Positions 45,390 to 52,600 of a stretch of DNA of 62,468 bases are shown here, piece by piece. Source of the DNA: a virus. Both the position numbers and the translations under genes were made by a program. The stretch covers positions 1 through 62,468 of IMG/VR virus record IMGVR_UViG_3300006802_000003; one strand, 5' to 3'. The notes under the pieces are model-generated. The model ran no database searches. It was not told the DNA's origin and worked only from the letters and a program-made list of their open reading frames with translations. Positions within the stretch are counted from its first letter, which is position 1, and each line of letters starts with the position of its first letter.

Positions 45390-45827
45390 ATGTGGGATCG
45401 CCAATCTATCGACTTGATGAAACGCCTGTTGGACATGGGAGACTACACAGCCGCGGAGGTAGCCCGCGCGTTGACGCGGAAGATCGGACGCCCATTCCGA
45501 ACGGACATGGTGCAAACCAAGATTGCCCGAATGCGCGCCGCCGGCGACCTGCCAAAAAGCACAAGCCGCGATCTGCGCCGCTTTATCAAGCCAGAGTTGA
45601 GAACCGGCAACCTTCCCCCGCCTTCTAAGGTCGATGAATGTATTGGCGAGCTGTTCACCTATTGCCAGTGGATTGACGACCACGGCAAGAAGTGCGGCTG
45701 CAAGATCGAGAAGCGATACCCTGGCGTGAAAAACTATTGCGGCTGGCACCAGGTTGTCGCGGTGCGCTCGATCCTTCGCCCAAAGGTAGCCGCTTTTCAC
45801 AATATCGAAATGGAGTCCGCCGAGTGA
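45390..45827 (+). CDS. GcrA-like cell-cycle transcription regulator
   Basis: The 145-residue product matches GcrA layout. An N-terminal HTH (residues 1-48, MWDRQSIDLMKRLLDMG and TAAEVARAL) is followed by a linker. The C-terminal module has CQW, CGCK and NYCGWH, spaced like the family's CRWP...CG...YCxxH. GcrA is an alphaproteobacterial regulator that binds RNA polymerase sigma70 and GANTC-methylated promoters. A phage copy could redirect host or phage promoters according to adenine methylation. GGGGAGCAAG precedes the start. Longer upstream starts lack a ribosome-binding site. Confidence 0.75.
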   Translation: MWDRQSIDLMKRLLDMGDYTAAEVARALTRKIGRPFRTDMVQTKIARMRAAGDLPKSTSRDLRRFIKPELRTGNLPPPSKVDECIGELFTYCQWIDDHGKKCGCKIEKRYPGVKNYCGWHQVVAVRSILRPKVAAFHNIEMESAE

Positions 45828-46570
45828 GTTTTCCATACATTCCATTTTACCCGGCGGACTATTTAAGCAAGGCGCATTGGTTGTCGCTGGGCGAGCACGG
45901 CGCGTATTTCAAGCTGATGCTGTTATGCTGGGAGACGCCCGGCTGCAAAATACCTGCCGAACGGGAGTGGATTCAACGTCGTTTGAGTGTGTCGGATCAG
46001 GAGTACGAGACAACCGTTCAGCCGGTCCTAAATGAGTTTTTCAAACGAGAAACCGAGTGGTTTTTTAATGCGCGACTTTTAGATGAATTTGAGAAGCTAA
46101 AAACACTGTATGAATCGCGCAAAAACAATGGGAAAAAGGGTGGTCGTCCAGCCAAAAAAACTAAGTCACTGAAAAACAACAAAAAGAGCAAAACCACTAG
46201 GTTAGTTTTAGGTTCCGAAAATCAAAACCTAAACGAAACCGAAACGGCCTATAACCAGAACCAGAACCAGAACCATAATAAACCCTCTGTATCTCCCTTA
46301 CCGCCTGCTGGTGAGAGTGTGGTAACTTGGAACTTCGAGTTTGAGGAGTGGTGGAAAGATCAATATCCACAGCGCCTCAATGGCAGGCAGGGATCGAAGG
46401 TCAAGGCGAGGGAGTATTACGTCAGGTTCAGAAAGGAAGGGGTCACCAAGAAACAGATATGGGACGCGACCGAGGAGTATTTTCAGGAGCTGGTGCAGAT
46501 CGACCGGCTCAACACCGAGTATGTCAAACACGCATCGAGCTGGTTGTTTAGCCAGCCGTGGGAAAAATAG
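45824..46570 (+). CDS. DUF1376-type replication initiator-like protein
   Basis: The 248-residue protein starts at GTG overlapping the GcrA-like stop (GTGA). Residues 1-90 match the DUF1376 layout (FPYIPFYPADYL, LSLGEHGAYFKLML and CWETPGC). A Lys/Asn-rich linker follows, including an NQNQNQN run from a six-base DNA repeat. The C-terminal domain (165-248) has a Trp-rich start, EEWWKDQYPQR, and resembles N-terminal-type DNA-binding partners of phage replication proteins. It probably initiates phage DNA replication with host helicase and polymerase. Confidence 0.68.
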   Translation: MSFPYIPFYPADYLSKAHWLSLGEHGAYFKLMLLCWETPGCKIPAEREWIQRRLSVSDQEYETTVQPVLNEFFKRETEWFFNARLLDEFEKLKTLYESRKNNGKKGGRPAKKTKSLKNNKKSKTTRLVLGSENQNLNETETAYNQNQNQNHNKPSVSPLPPAGESVVTWNFEFEEWWKDQYPQRLNGRQGSKVKAREYYVRFRKEGVTKKQIWDATEEYFQELVQIDRLNTEYVKHASSWLFSQPWEK

Positions 46571-46580
46571 GAGCAAGAGA

Positions 46581-46673
46581 ATGACAGCAGAAATCGCAGG
46601 AATAATCGGCCAGGTCGTGTTCATGGTGTGCATGGCCGCCGTTCTAATCGCTGCCATAAAGTCGATGGGGTGA
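46581..46673 (+). CDS. Thirty-residue membrane peptide
   Basis: GGAGCAAGAG precedes the ATG, and the product is nearly all one membrane-spanning helix (VVFMVCMAAVLIAAI). It lies between two replication-region genes in the same direction, with very short spacers. It may be a small membrane regulator. Confidence 0.55.
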   Translation: MTAEIAGIIGQVVFMVCMAAVLIAAIKSMG

Positions 46674-46676
46674 GTC

Positions 46677-47225
46677 ATGGCTAGGAGCAACAAAAGGGAA
46701 ATGCCAGCGGACAAGGCGAGGTTGGCGCTGGATGCGTCCGAGAAGGCAACGGGTGTGACGGAATCGAATTTCTATCGGCTGTTTCGCGCTTATTGCTATG
46801 CCCGCGGAGGAACGTCGGACGATTTGGGCGCCATTCAGGTCAATCCAATCGATTCTCCGTCCGAGTGGGGCGCGTGGCTTGGATATGCCAAGGCCCGGCA
46901 CTTGGGCGCGCTTCATCGGTTTATGCTGGCGCGTGGAAAGATGCTGTCAGACATGGGTCATGGATTGCGCAATCAGCGGGTAGCCATCTTGGTTCCCGCG
47001 ACCTGGCCGGCGGACTTCGATGCGGAGTGGGAAGCGCAGAACGATACCTATAATGCCGACCGTTTCGTGCGCAAGCAGTCTGAAAGGCGCGCGGTGGCTG
47101 ATATGGATCAATCGCAACGCGATAAGCTCAATGTCGTCTTAGGGGCGTTTGTGCGCCACAGGGGCGAGGCACCAAAGTGGGTGCGCGACAAGATGGAGGA
47201 GCTGAAACATGCCGATGAGAGCTAA
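46677..47225 (+). CDS. Hypothetical replication-region protein
   Basis: The 182-residue basic protein is largely helical, with EWGAWLGYAKARHLGALHRFM, RGKMLSDMGHG and a C-terminal APKWVRDKMEEL. The location immediately after the replication initiator-like gene suggests a helper in replication, such as a loader. There is no P-loop, so it is not a typical ATPase. No family is recognised. Confidence 0.58.
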   Translation: MARSNKREMPADKARLALDASEKATGVTESNFYRLFRAYCYARGGTSDDLGAIQVNPIDSPSEWGAWLGYAKARHLGALHRFMLARGKMLSDMGHGLRNQRVAILVPATWPADFDAEWEAQNDTYNADRFVRKQSERRAVADMDQSQRDKLNVVLGAFVRHRGEAPKWVRDKMEELKHADES

Positions 47226-47403
47226 GTGGTTCAACGGGAAGCCGCCGTGGCACCAGCGGATGGTGTTGATTGAGTCGATGATGAATCTCTGCCTGCAGGG
47301 GTATGCGAAGCCCACCACGCCGCTTATCGCACAGTTGGTTGAAGATGCGCAGAAAGCCGATGAAATGGCTAAGAGGTTGAGGAAGTCAGTGCGCAAGCGT
47401 TGA
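47209..47403 (+). CDS. Small basic hypothetical protein
   Basis: The 64-residue protein overlaps the previous gene and has GGAGGAG upstream. It is basic and helical, with a KRLRKSVRKR tail that could bind nucleic acid. A promoter-like TTGACA begins inside its last codon region. Confidence 0.52.
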   Translation: MPMRAKWFNGKPPWHQRMVLIESMMNLCLQGYAKPTTPLIAQLVEDAQKADEMAKRLRKSVRKR

Positions 47404-47428
47404 CAAACGCAACACCATAATTGAGTAT
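47400..47428 (+). promoter_or_regulatory. Repeated TTGACAAACGCAACAC promoter/operator, copy 1
   Basis: The 17-base sequence TTGACAAACGCAACACC starts about 60 bases before the next start codon. TTGACA is a perfect -35. A -10 at the right distance (GAGTAT) is poor, so activation by another factor is possible. The same sequence is at 48989 and 50318. Confidence 0.6.
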
Positions 47429-47459
47429 TGATCCGTTCAATCACAAAGGAGCAAGTGAA

Positions 47460-47912
47460 ATGAGCGAGCTAACAGACAAACAACGCGCCGATTGGGTGCG
47501 CCAGGTGGTCAAGGACACGCGCCGCCGCTTTCGAGGGGAGAAAAACCAGCCGTTTAACAACACGGTGGCAATCTGCAATCTTGCAAACGTGCATTGGTCG
47601 ATAAATGAACGGGCAGAATGGCGTCGCGCTTTTTCAAAGTTTGAGGAGGGTGGCAAGGTCGCGTTTGTTCGATCAGGGATGGATTGCGACTCCACACAAT
47701 ACTTCGATGTCCATTTTATCGACGTGCCGGTGAACCTGGTTGACTGGGTGAAATCCGAGGAAGAACGGAGATATTGGCTCGATGGACCGGAAAGAGCATG
47801 GCTGGAGAAGCCGAGCGCGTTTCCAGACGGGGAGGAACACCGCAGCGCGGATCGGGCGCTGGAGGCCTTCGAGGATGGCCACCCGCATTCGGTTCGATGG
47901 GGCAGCCTGTGA
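47460..47912 (+). CDS. Hypothetical early protein
   Basis: The 150-residue protein is led by AAAGGAGCAAGTG and the promoter-like repeat. It has LTDKQRADWVRQVVKDTRR at the N terminus, a beta-rich centre, DVHFIDVPVNLVDW, and an acidic C-terminal section. The stop overlaps the next ATG (TGATG). No family is recognised. Confidence 0.58.
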   Translation: MSELTDKQRADWVRQVVKDTRRRFRGEKNQPFNNTVAICNLANVHWSINERAEWRRAFSKFEEGGKVAFVRSGMDCDSTQYFDVHFIDVPVNLVDWVKSEEERRYWLDGPERAWLEKPSAFPDGEEHRSADRALEAFEDGHPHSVRWGSL

Positions 47913-48091
47913 TGTTTCCGCAGCGATTCACCACTAACAGTGACGCGATCATCAGAGCAACGCCCGATCTTGGCGGCTATTTGATCCAGATCAACAATCC
48001 GATCAACGAGGGCGGCGCGGTAATGAACAGGCTAGACCTTATTCAGGCCGCGCGCTACTTGTTGAAGCTGGCGGAGGAGGTTAATGCCTGA
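47912..48091 (+). CDS. Small hypothetical protein
   Basis: The 59-residue product starts at the overlapping TGATG. It has a short beta section (GGYLIQINNPI) followed by a helix (RLDLIQAARYLLKLAEEV). The stop overlaps the next gene, consistent with coupling. The upstream 46 residues of the open frame lie in a different gene and are not used. Confidence 0.52.
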   Translation: MFPQRFTTNSDAIIRATPDLGGYLIQINNPINEGGAVMNRLDLIQAARYLLKLAEEVNA

Positions 48092-48662
48092 TCCGCTGGC
48101 CCACCTTAATCAAGGCTACTCATATGCGGCTGACGATTCGCGGTTTCTTGACTATGCGGCCAGAAGCGAGCCTTGGCGGTTTGCGGTTGTTACCCACCTG
48201 GAGGCAATCGGGGAGAGGCTAAAGGTCAAGCCGATGCAGCTTCGCCCACACCATTCGCAGCGCCGCAAGTTCAAGGACGGCGGAGACATATGGACCGAGG
48301 ACGGGAGATTGATCGAGGTCAAGGGTATGTTTACGGCCCATTGGAACGACCGGCGCAACTTCCCCAAGTCGGAGGGCCACCAGCCGCAAGCCGGCCACAT
48401 GATAATCGATGATGTCTATAAGGTTCACGAGAAGCCAGTTTTCCCGTGGGCATATTTCCGCGTCAACGCCTGCAAATCGCTCGCGCTTGTTGCCTATGAC
48501 ACATCGCGCCCGCAGTGGATTCAAAAAGAGGTCTACACCAGAGTATCGAAGCGGTGGAACACGCTGTATCTGTGTCCGCTTAAATGGACCCACCTGGTCC
48601 CACTACATGGCGCGACATCGATGTGTCCGCGCTGCACACCAAGAGGAGCAAGACATGACTAA
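48084..48662 (+). CDS. Restriction-endonuclease-fold-like protein
   Basis: This 192-residue protein contains GGDIWTEDGRLIEVKGM around residues 66-82. This resembles the D...(D/E)xK active-site core of PD-(D/E)XK nucleases (Asp then EVK). A basic HHSQRRKFK segment precedes it. Near the C terminus CPLKW, HGATSMCPRC and THL suggest a small zinc site. It may process DNA in replication or degrade host DNA. It is a motif-level suggestion. Confidence 0.45.
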   Translation: MPDPLAHLNQGYSYAADDSRFLDYAARSEPWRFAVVTHLEAIGERLKVKPMQLRPHHSQRRKFKDGGDIWTEDGRLIEVKGMFTAHWNDRRNFPKSEGHQPQAGHMIIDDVYKVHEKPVFPWAYFRVNACKSLALVAYDTSRPQWIQKEVYTRVSKRWNTLYLCPLKWTHLVPLHGATSMCPRCTPRGARHD

Positions 48663-48828
48663 AGAGGAACTAAAGCTGCAGCGTCAGGAACTGATGTATT
48701 CGCAGCGAATGCTGGGCGAGGCGCTGGGAGCGTCGCGTAACACGGTCGTTGCATGGGAGAGTGGCCGCCGTCCGGTGCCGAAGTGGATGAAATGGGCAAT
48801 CATCGGATTGCGGGCGGTGAAAGCATGA
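48655..48828 (+). CDS. Small helix-turn-helix protein
   Basis: The 57-residue protein is basically one HTH: LMYSQRMLGEALGASRNTVV followed by AWESGRRPVP, a typical XRE recognition helix. AGGAGCAAGAC precedes the ATG. Another small regulator in the middle of the rightward operon. Confidence 0.68.
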   Translation: MTKEELKLQRQELMYSQRMLGEALGASRNTVVAWESGRRPVPKWMKWAIIGLRAVKA

Positions 48829-48992
48829 TCGCGCTAGGTGTGACCATTTGTATTGTTGGGCAACTTGTCGGGATCGTCGGCGGGTTCATCGCCGGGCAGA
48901 GCGATGAGCACAACAATCTGGCCTTGGCGTTAATGGTTGGTGCGCTGGCAATGGCTGGAGCTGGTGTTGCGCTGGTGGAGATAGGGGGTTGA
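48825..48992 (+). CDS. Two-span membrane protein
   Basis: The 55-residue product overlaps the HTH gene (ATGA). It has two hydrophobic segments, ITICIVGQLVGIVGGFIAG-like and ALALMVGALAMAGAGVALV, joined by a short polar turn. It may be a small holin-like or membrane-stress protein. Its 3' end overlaps the next promoter-like repeat. Confidence 0.55.
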   Translation: MIALGVTICIVGQLVGIVGGFIAGQSDEHNNLALALMVGALAMAGAGVALVEIGG

Positions 48993-49018
48993 CAAACGCA
49001 ACACCATGAACGCATGAT
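48989..49018 (+). promoter_or_regulatory. Repeated TTGACAAACGCAACAC promoter/operator, copy 2
   Basis: The sequence TTGACAAACGCAACACC is identical to copy 1 and starts 67 bases before the next start codon. An 18-base spacer leads to CATGAT as a possible -10. The element sits after a stop codon and before a GGAGCAAG-led gene, like the other copies. Confidence 0.6.
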
Positions 49019-49055
49019 CGCGCTTGTCACTAGCCAACTGAAAGGAGCAAGACAG

Positions 49056-49319
49056 ATGGCAGACAAGCTCAAAATCAAGTTCATTGCCGACCCAGGGCAT
49101 GGATGGCTGCAAGTACACCGCGGCGAATTGGTGAAGTACGGGATTGAAGCGAAGATTTCGTCCTTTAGCTACCAGCACGGCGAAACGGTGTATCTCGAGG
49201 AGGACTGCGACGCAGCTCACTACCTCAACGCGCTGAAAGCGGACGGGATTGATGTTGAGTTCATCGAGGTGTTTCAGGACCCGACACCGATCCGCAACTA
49301 CCCCTCATACACTCACTAA
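49056..49319 (+). CDS. Small hypothetical protein
   Basis: The 87-residue protein has a strong AAAGGAGCAAGACAG leader. The sequence has alternating beta/alpha segments with LKIKFIADPGHGWLQV and VYLEEDCDAAHYL. It is followed by an 8-bp GC hairpin. No family is recognised. Confidence 0.58.
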   Translation: MADKLKIKFIADPGHGWLQVHRGELVKYGIEAKISSFSYQHGETVYLEEDCDAAHYLNALKADGIDVEFIEVFQDPTPIRNYPSYTH

Positions 49320-49328
49320 AACCTGACG

Positions 49329-49351
49329 GGCCGGGCCTCACAAGCCCGGCC
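49329..49351 (+). other. GC-rich hairpin between two small genes
   Basis: GGCCGGGC and GCCCGGCC form a perfect 8-bp stem with a 7-base loop. No T tract follows, so it may act as an mRNA stabiliser or a Rho-dependent/attenuating element. Confidence 0.6.
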
Positions 49352-49371
49352 TAACCCATTGGAGCAAAGCA

Positions 49372-49607
49372 ATGGCCGATAAATTCTATCTCTTCGACGT
49401 GAAACTGTTCGCATCGGTTCGCGTCAAGGCGACGTCGGAAGCGGACGCGCGCCGCCAACTGAAAGAACAGATCGACCACGCCGAATGCAATTTCGGCTCA
49501 TGGGAGAACGGCGAGCTGATCATTGCAATGTCAACGATCGACGACGGTATCCTGCTTTGGTCGAGGTTATGGACGAGAACAACAACTTCATTGAGGAGTT
49601 CGCCTGA
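49372..49607 (+). pseudogene. Small protein gene with probable one-base frameshift
   Basis: The frame from ATG 49372 reads well as far as STIDDGI, near codon 60. It then runs as a basic, Arg-rich string to 49710 through the next gene. If one C were added in the ATCCTG run at 49549-49554, the protein would continue PALVEVMDENNNFIEEFA and stop in TGATG exactly at the next start, the same coupling used elsewhere. Either the assembly has an indel error, the gene is broken, or there is programmed slippage. The ribosome-binding site is GGAGCAAAG. Confidence 0.6.
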
Positions 49608-49813
49608 TGCCAACGATCCGGATCATCCTTGGAGAAGATGCCTGCCACGCCTACACGCACGAAAACGTGCGAGACAGCGCCAAGCTGGGCGATCTAGGCG
49701 GCGAGGTTAAGCGCAAGCACTTCGCAACCGGCGCAGAGCTGGCCGCATACATCGAAGGCCTTGACGATGGGCAAGGCTATTTTGACTACATTTACGAAAC
49801 CCTAAACGACTGA
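49607..49813 (+). CDS. Small acidic hypothetical protein
   Basis: The 68-residue product has PTIRIILGEDACHAY and a C-terminal DDGQGYFDYIYETLND. It looks like a compact alpha/beta domain. It shares the TGATG junction with the repaired frame of the previous gene. No family is recognised. Confidence 0.55.
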   Translation: MPTIRIILGEDACHAYTHENVRDSAKLGDLGGEVKRKHFATGAELAAYIEGLDDGQGYFDYIYETLND

Positions 49814-49834
49814 CCAGCGCGAAAGGAGCAAGAC

Positions 49835-50305
49835 ATGAGCGCGTTTTATGTAGGGACTGACCATATCAATGCCATGCTGACGATACTGCAGCACACCGGC
49901 TATAACAGCGGGCGCAATGGCTACTGGATCGACAAGCCCACCAGAGCTCAATTGACCGATCTAGGTAAGGTGCTGATTGCCGAAAATCTCAAGAGCCTTG
50001 AATACCGTTATCCAACCGATCCCGACAACAAGCACAATGGGGGAGAGGTCGAGGGCTTCACATATGAGCCCGACCTGCGTGTAATGTCTGACATGAGCAC
50101 CCGCACGATGTCCGATCTGTTCCTGTGCTACGAATATCAGGCTTGCGAGCACGATGCATTTGAACAGTCGTGGGCGCAGCGGATTGTCAACGGCGCAATC
50201 AAGAGCATTGCCCGGCGCAATCCCGAACAGAAGCACATCAGCGCTTGGCCATATCAGCGCGACAAGAAGCAGCCAAAGATGGTTCTATTATCTGAACCAG
50301 CCTAA
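49835..50305 (+). CDS. Hypothetical protein
   Basis: The 156-residue protein is led by AAAGGAGCAAGAC. It has YVGTDHINAMLTILQHTG, a central EGFTYEPDLRV and a basic C-terminal KHISAWPYQRDKKQ. It is predicted to be mainly helical. No known motif. Confidence 0.6.
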   Translation: MSAFYVGTDHINAMLTILQHTGYNSGRNGYWIDKPTRAQLTDLGKVLIAENLKSLEYRYPTDPDNKHNGGEVEGFTYEPDLRVMSDMSTRTMSDLFLCYEYQACEHDAFEQSWAQRIVNGAIKSIARRNPEQKHISAWPYQRDKKQPKMVLLSEPA

Positions 50306-50317
50306 GCCAGAACCAGG

Positions 50318-50358
50318 TTGACAAACGCAACACATTGGAGGACGATGTGTTGCGTTTT
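50318..50358 (+). promoter_or_regulatory. Repeated TTGACAAACGCAACAC element, copy 3, extended into a perfect dyad
   Basis: The repeat TTGACAAACGCAACACA is followed by an inverted copy. AAACGCAACACA at 50323-50334 pairs perfectly with TGTGTTGCGTTT at 50346-50357 (12 bp, 11-base loop). It could be a two-half-site operator or a terminator/attenuator (T tract after the stem). It precedes a GGAGCAAG-led gene by about 24 bases. That the same unit is used as a half-site elsewhere favours a DNA-binding role. Confidence 0.6.
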
Positions 50359-50381
50359 CATATGTGAAAGGAGCAAGTCAC

Positions 50382-50699
50382 ATGAAACTCACGCAGACAA
50401 CAGCACCTGTGCAATTCAGTGTAAGCAGCAACTACTTGAACGATCCGGCACCTACAGATTTCACGCTGCAGGACCTCGAACTGTGCCGGATCATATCTGG
50501 TAAGTCGGACGAAAAGGAACGCTGCCCAGTGTTCCATGATTTGATACCGTGGAAAAGCTGTACTGTGATCGTACCCCTCAAGCACGAGCAAGACGCGCTT
50601 TATTGGCTGGATTTCATACACGGCGCTGACTCGATCCAATGGCGCAAGCCTATCGATGATCGCAGCGTCGCGATCCGCAGCAATTACATGGCATGGTGA
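50382..50699 (+). CDS. Hypothetical protein
   Basis: The 105-residue protein has AAAGGAGCAAGTCAC upstream. N-terminal residues 1-40 are polar; VPLKHEQDALYWLDFIHG sits in the later half. It looks like a globular alpha/beta protein with no obvious active site. Confidence 0.58.
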   Translation: MKLTQTTAPVQFSVSSNYLNDPAPTDFTLQDLELCRIISGKSDEKERCPVFHDLIPWKSCTVIVPLKHEQDALYWLDFIHGADSIQWRKPIDDRSVAIRSNYMAW

Positions 50700-50704
50700 G
50701 AGAC

Positions 50705-50941
50705 ATGGCTAAAATTCCAGAAGAAAGAACGGCGGAACAGATCGCCAAGGCAATCGACTTTGGCCAACTGAATTACGGGCAGAGCATCGACCTGAACGCC
50801 GCGTTGGTGAAGGCTATCAACGCAATGGCCTATTGGTCAGGATCGGATAGCTGTCTCCATATGATCGCAGCATTGCAGGCAGAGGTCCAAGTCAGGCAAG
50901 CCGAGTGTTTTCGCGAGACGGAAGGAAAGGAGAAAGCATAA
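50705..50941 (+). CDS. Small helical hypothetical protein
   Basis: About 78 residues. The ATG at 50705 is favoured over 50693 because GGTGAG lies just before it. The sequence is a sequence of amphipathic helices (AEQIAKAIDFGQLN, IAALQAEVQVRQAE). The stop overlaps the next ATG (TAATGG). Confidence 0.5.
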   Translation: MAKIPEERTAEQIAKAIDFGQLNYGQSIDLNAALVKAINAMAYWSGSDSCLHMIAALQAEVQVRQAECFRETEGKEKA

Positions 50942-51135
50942 TGGCAAAACATATTGTGTTCACCCTTCACGTTGATTCAAGCAACCATGCCTTCCAAGAG
51001 GATCACGCGCACGAGATTGCCCGCATTCTCAAAGAGGTTGTCGCCAAGCTGGACGCAGGCAAGGTCGTGAACCGCTTGCATGATGTCAACGGCAACTTTG
51101 TGGGATCGGCCACCATGTATGTGAGTGACGTATAA
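50941..51135 (+). CDS. Small hypothetical protein
   Basis: The 64-residue product starts at a TAATGG overlap with AAGGAGAAAG upstream. It has KHIVFTLHVDSSNHAFQED and a C-terminal NGNFVGSATMYVSDV, predicted alpha/beta. No family. Confidence 0.55.
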   Translation: MAKHIVFTLHVDSSNHAFQEDHAHEIARILKEVVAKLDAGKVVNRLHDVNGNFVGSATMYVSDV

Positions 51136-51332
51136 TGGTGTGGGTCGTCATATGTCGCGACAACGGTTATCCAACCGACGAGTGTCGCAAACCCACATGG
51201 GATGAGGCGCTGCACCTTGCCCGTAAATGGGCAGAGTGCCTAACATCAGAGGACTTCCCTAGCCTCAAAGCCGGGGAACAGGTTGAAATTGGAGACTGTG
51301 AAACCATCGAGATACAGGAGCAAGCACGATGA
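51135..51332 (+). CDS. Small hypothetical protein
   Basis: The 65-residue protein again starts at a one-base TAATGG overlap. It has WVVICRDNG, EALHLARKWAECL and an acidic C terminus with QVEIGDCETIEI. Three cysteines are not arranged as a clear zinc site. Confidence 0.52.
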   Translation: MVWVVICRDNGYPTDECRKPTWDEALHLARKWAECLTSEDFPSLKAGEQVEIGDCETIEIQEQAR

Positions 51333-51847
51333 ACCTCGAAATGAAATCCATCAAATACGCCGCATTCGCTTCACAAGAGACAAATTGCTTCGAGGCCGTC
51401 ATATGGAAGGACGGACAACCGTGGGCGCACGTCTCTAACGAGGGACACGGCGGACCAGATCGGTTTGAACCCATATATCCAGAAGCGCAACCAAACTTCT
51501 ATGACGATGTGAAGGTGGTGAACGATGCACTGGCATCCTCACCAGAAGGCATCAGATACACCGCAAGATGCAAAAAAGATTACAAGATGAACCTCACATT
51601 CGATCTTGAAGCATGGTGTGGCGAGCGCCTAGAGGATCACCTACAGAAACAGAAGCTGAAAAGAACGCTGCGCAACAAAGTGGTGTTTATCGACAAGGGC
51701 AAGCTGTTTCAGATCGGTTACAACAATAAGCGCAAGGTCGATACGTTGCTGGTGGAGCATGTGAGACAGAAATATCCAGAGGCCGTCGTGCTTAACACGA
51801 TGAAACCAGACATGGCTTTTGAGGCTTGGCAGACAGTCGCGGACTGA
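51329..51847 (+). CDS. Hypothetical protein, last gene before an operon terminator
   Basis: The 172-residue protein has CAGGAGCAAGCAC upstream and overlaps the previous gene. A beta-rich N-terminal half (AVIWKDGQPWAHVSNEGHGG) is followed by a helical, basic half with LEDHLQKQKLKRTLR. It is followed by a strong terminator. Function unknown. Confidence 0.58.
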   Translation: MNLEMKSIKYAAFASQETNCFEAVIWKDGQPWAHVSNEGHGGPDRFEPIYPEAQPNFYDDVKVVNDALASSPEGIRYTARCKKDYKMNLTFDLEAWCGERLEDHLQKQKLKRTLRNKVVFIDKGKLFQIGYNNKRKVDTLLVEHVRQKYPEAVVLNTMKPDMAFEAWQTVAD

Positions 51848-51870
51848 TCCAGCCAAATCAGCTAGGCAGG

Positions 51871-51897
51871 AGCCCGGTGCAAGCCGGGCTTTTGTTT
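51871..51897 (+). terminator. Rho-independent terminator
   Basis: AGCCCGG and CCGGGCT form a perfect 7-bp stem with a 6-base loop, followed by TTTGTTT. It ends the first rightward early operon before the TGCGCA-rich control region. Confidence 0.85.
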
Positions 51898-51914
51898 GCC
51901 TTGATGCACACACA

Positions 51915-52007
51915 GATGCGCACCTGCGACGCAATGGGCGGGTTATCCGATGCGCATATGTGACGGCCCGTCCGAGTATTGCGCAAATGCGCAGTGACGC
52001 ATACACT
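51915..52007. promoter_or_regulatory. TGCGCA cluster and promoter ahead of the winged-helix operon
   Basis: Four palindromic TGCGCA hexamers occur at about 51917, 51951, 51980 and 51988, the first two in GATGCGCA context. The third overlaps TTGCGC, which is 17 bases upstream of TACACT. This looks like a promoter with operators. An autoregulatory role of the winged-helix protein encoded just downstream is a natural guess. A replication-iteron role is another. Confidence 0.55.
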
Positions 52008-52033
52008 GCACACCCATTGTAGGGCTAGGCACA

Positions 52034-52600
52034 ATGGACAACTGCAGGATGGCGCGCACCAGAGGTCCAAAAGGCCTGATACCCTATCGCAAGAAGCGCA
52101 AGAGCGGCGCGCAAAAGCGCAAGGCGACCATCGATCCGACACCAGAATTGTTGAAGCGCAAGGCGGACGCGCTAGGGCGATCCCCATCGAGCGCAACACG
52201 CAATCAATCCATCGAGCCCCTAGATGTTATGCTGTTTCATGGCCTGATCGACCCCGGCGCCCACCGTGCCGGGGTTATGTTTGGCTACTTGCGGTTCGTC
52301 GTTTACGGCCGCCAGCGCGAGTGTGCGCACCTGGTCGCCGTCATTCACGGCCACCTATCGAGCGAGGACGCGCGGGATCGCCTGCTAACTGATGATGAGC
52401 TGATCGACAAGCGCGAGCGCGAGGAGGCCTCTTACAACAAGGCTTGTGCGCTGCTGAAATCGCTAGATCGAAGCTGGTTGGCCGCGGCCCAGTCGGTGCT
52501 GATCGATGGGCGCTGGCCCGACTATCTCACGCGAGTGAGGGCGATCCGTGCATTCAAGGCGCTGGCCCAGGTGTGGGGGATACGGGAGGGCGATCTATGA
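52034..52600 (+). CDS. Hypothetical basic protein upstream of the winged-helix gene
   Basis: The 188-residue protein is basic at its N terminus (RKKRKSGAQKRKA) and helical in the remainder, with DDELIDKREREEASYNKA. It is the first gene after the TGCGCA-rich promoter. The stop overlaps the next ATG (ATGA). It may be a DNA-binding or partner protein. No family is recognised. Confidence 0.6.
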   Translation: MDNCRMARTRGPKGLIPYRKKRKSGAQKRKATIDPTPELLKRKADALGRSPSSATRNQSIEPLDVMLFHGLIDPGAHRAGVMFGYLRFVVYGRQRECAHLVAVIHGHLSSEDARDRLLTDDELIDKREREEASYNKACALLKSLDRSWLAAAQSVLIDGRWPDYLTRVRAIRAFKALAQVWGIREGDL

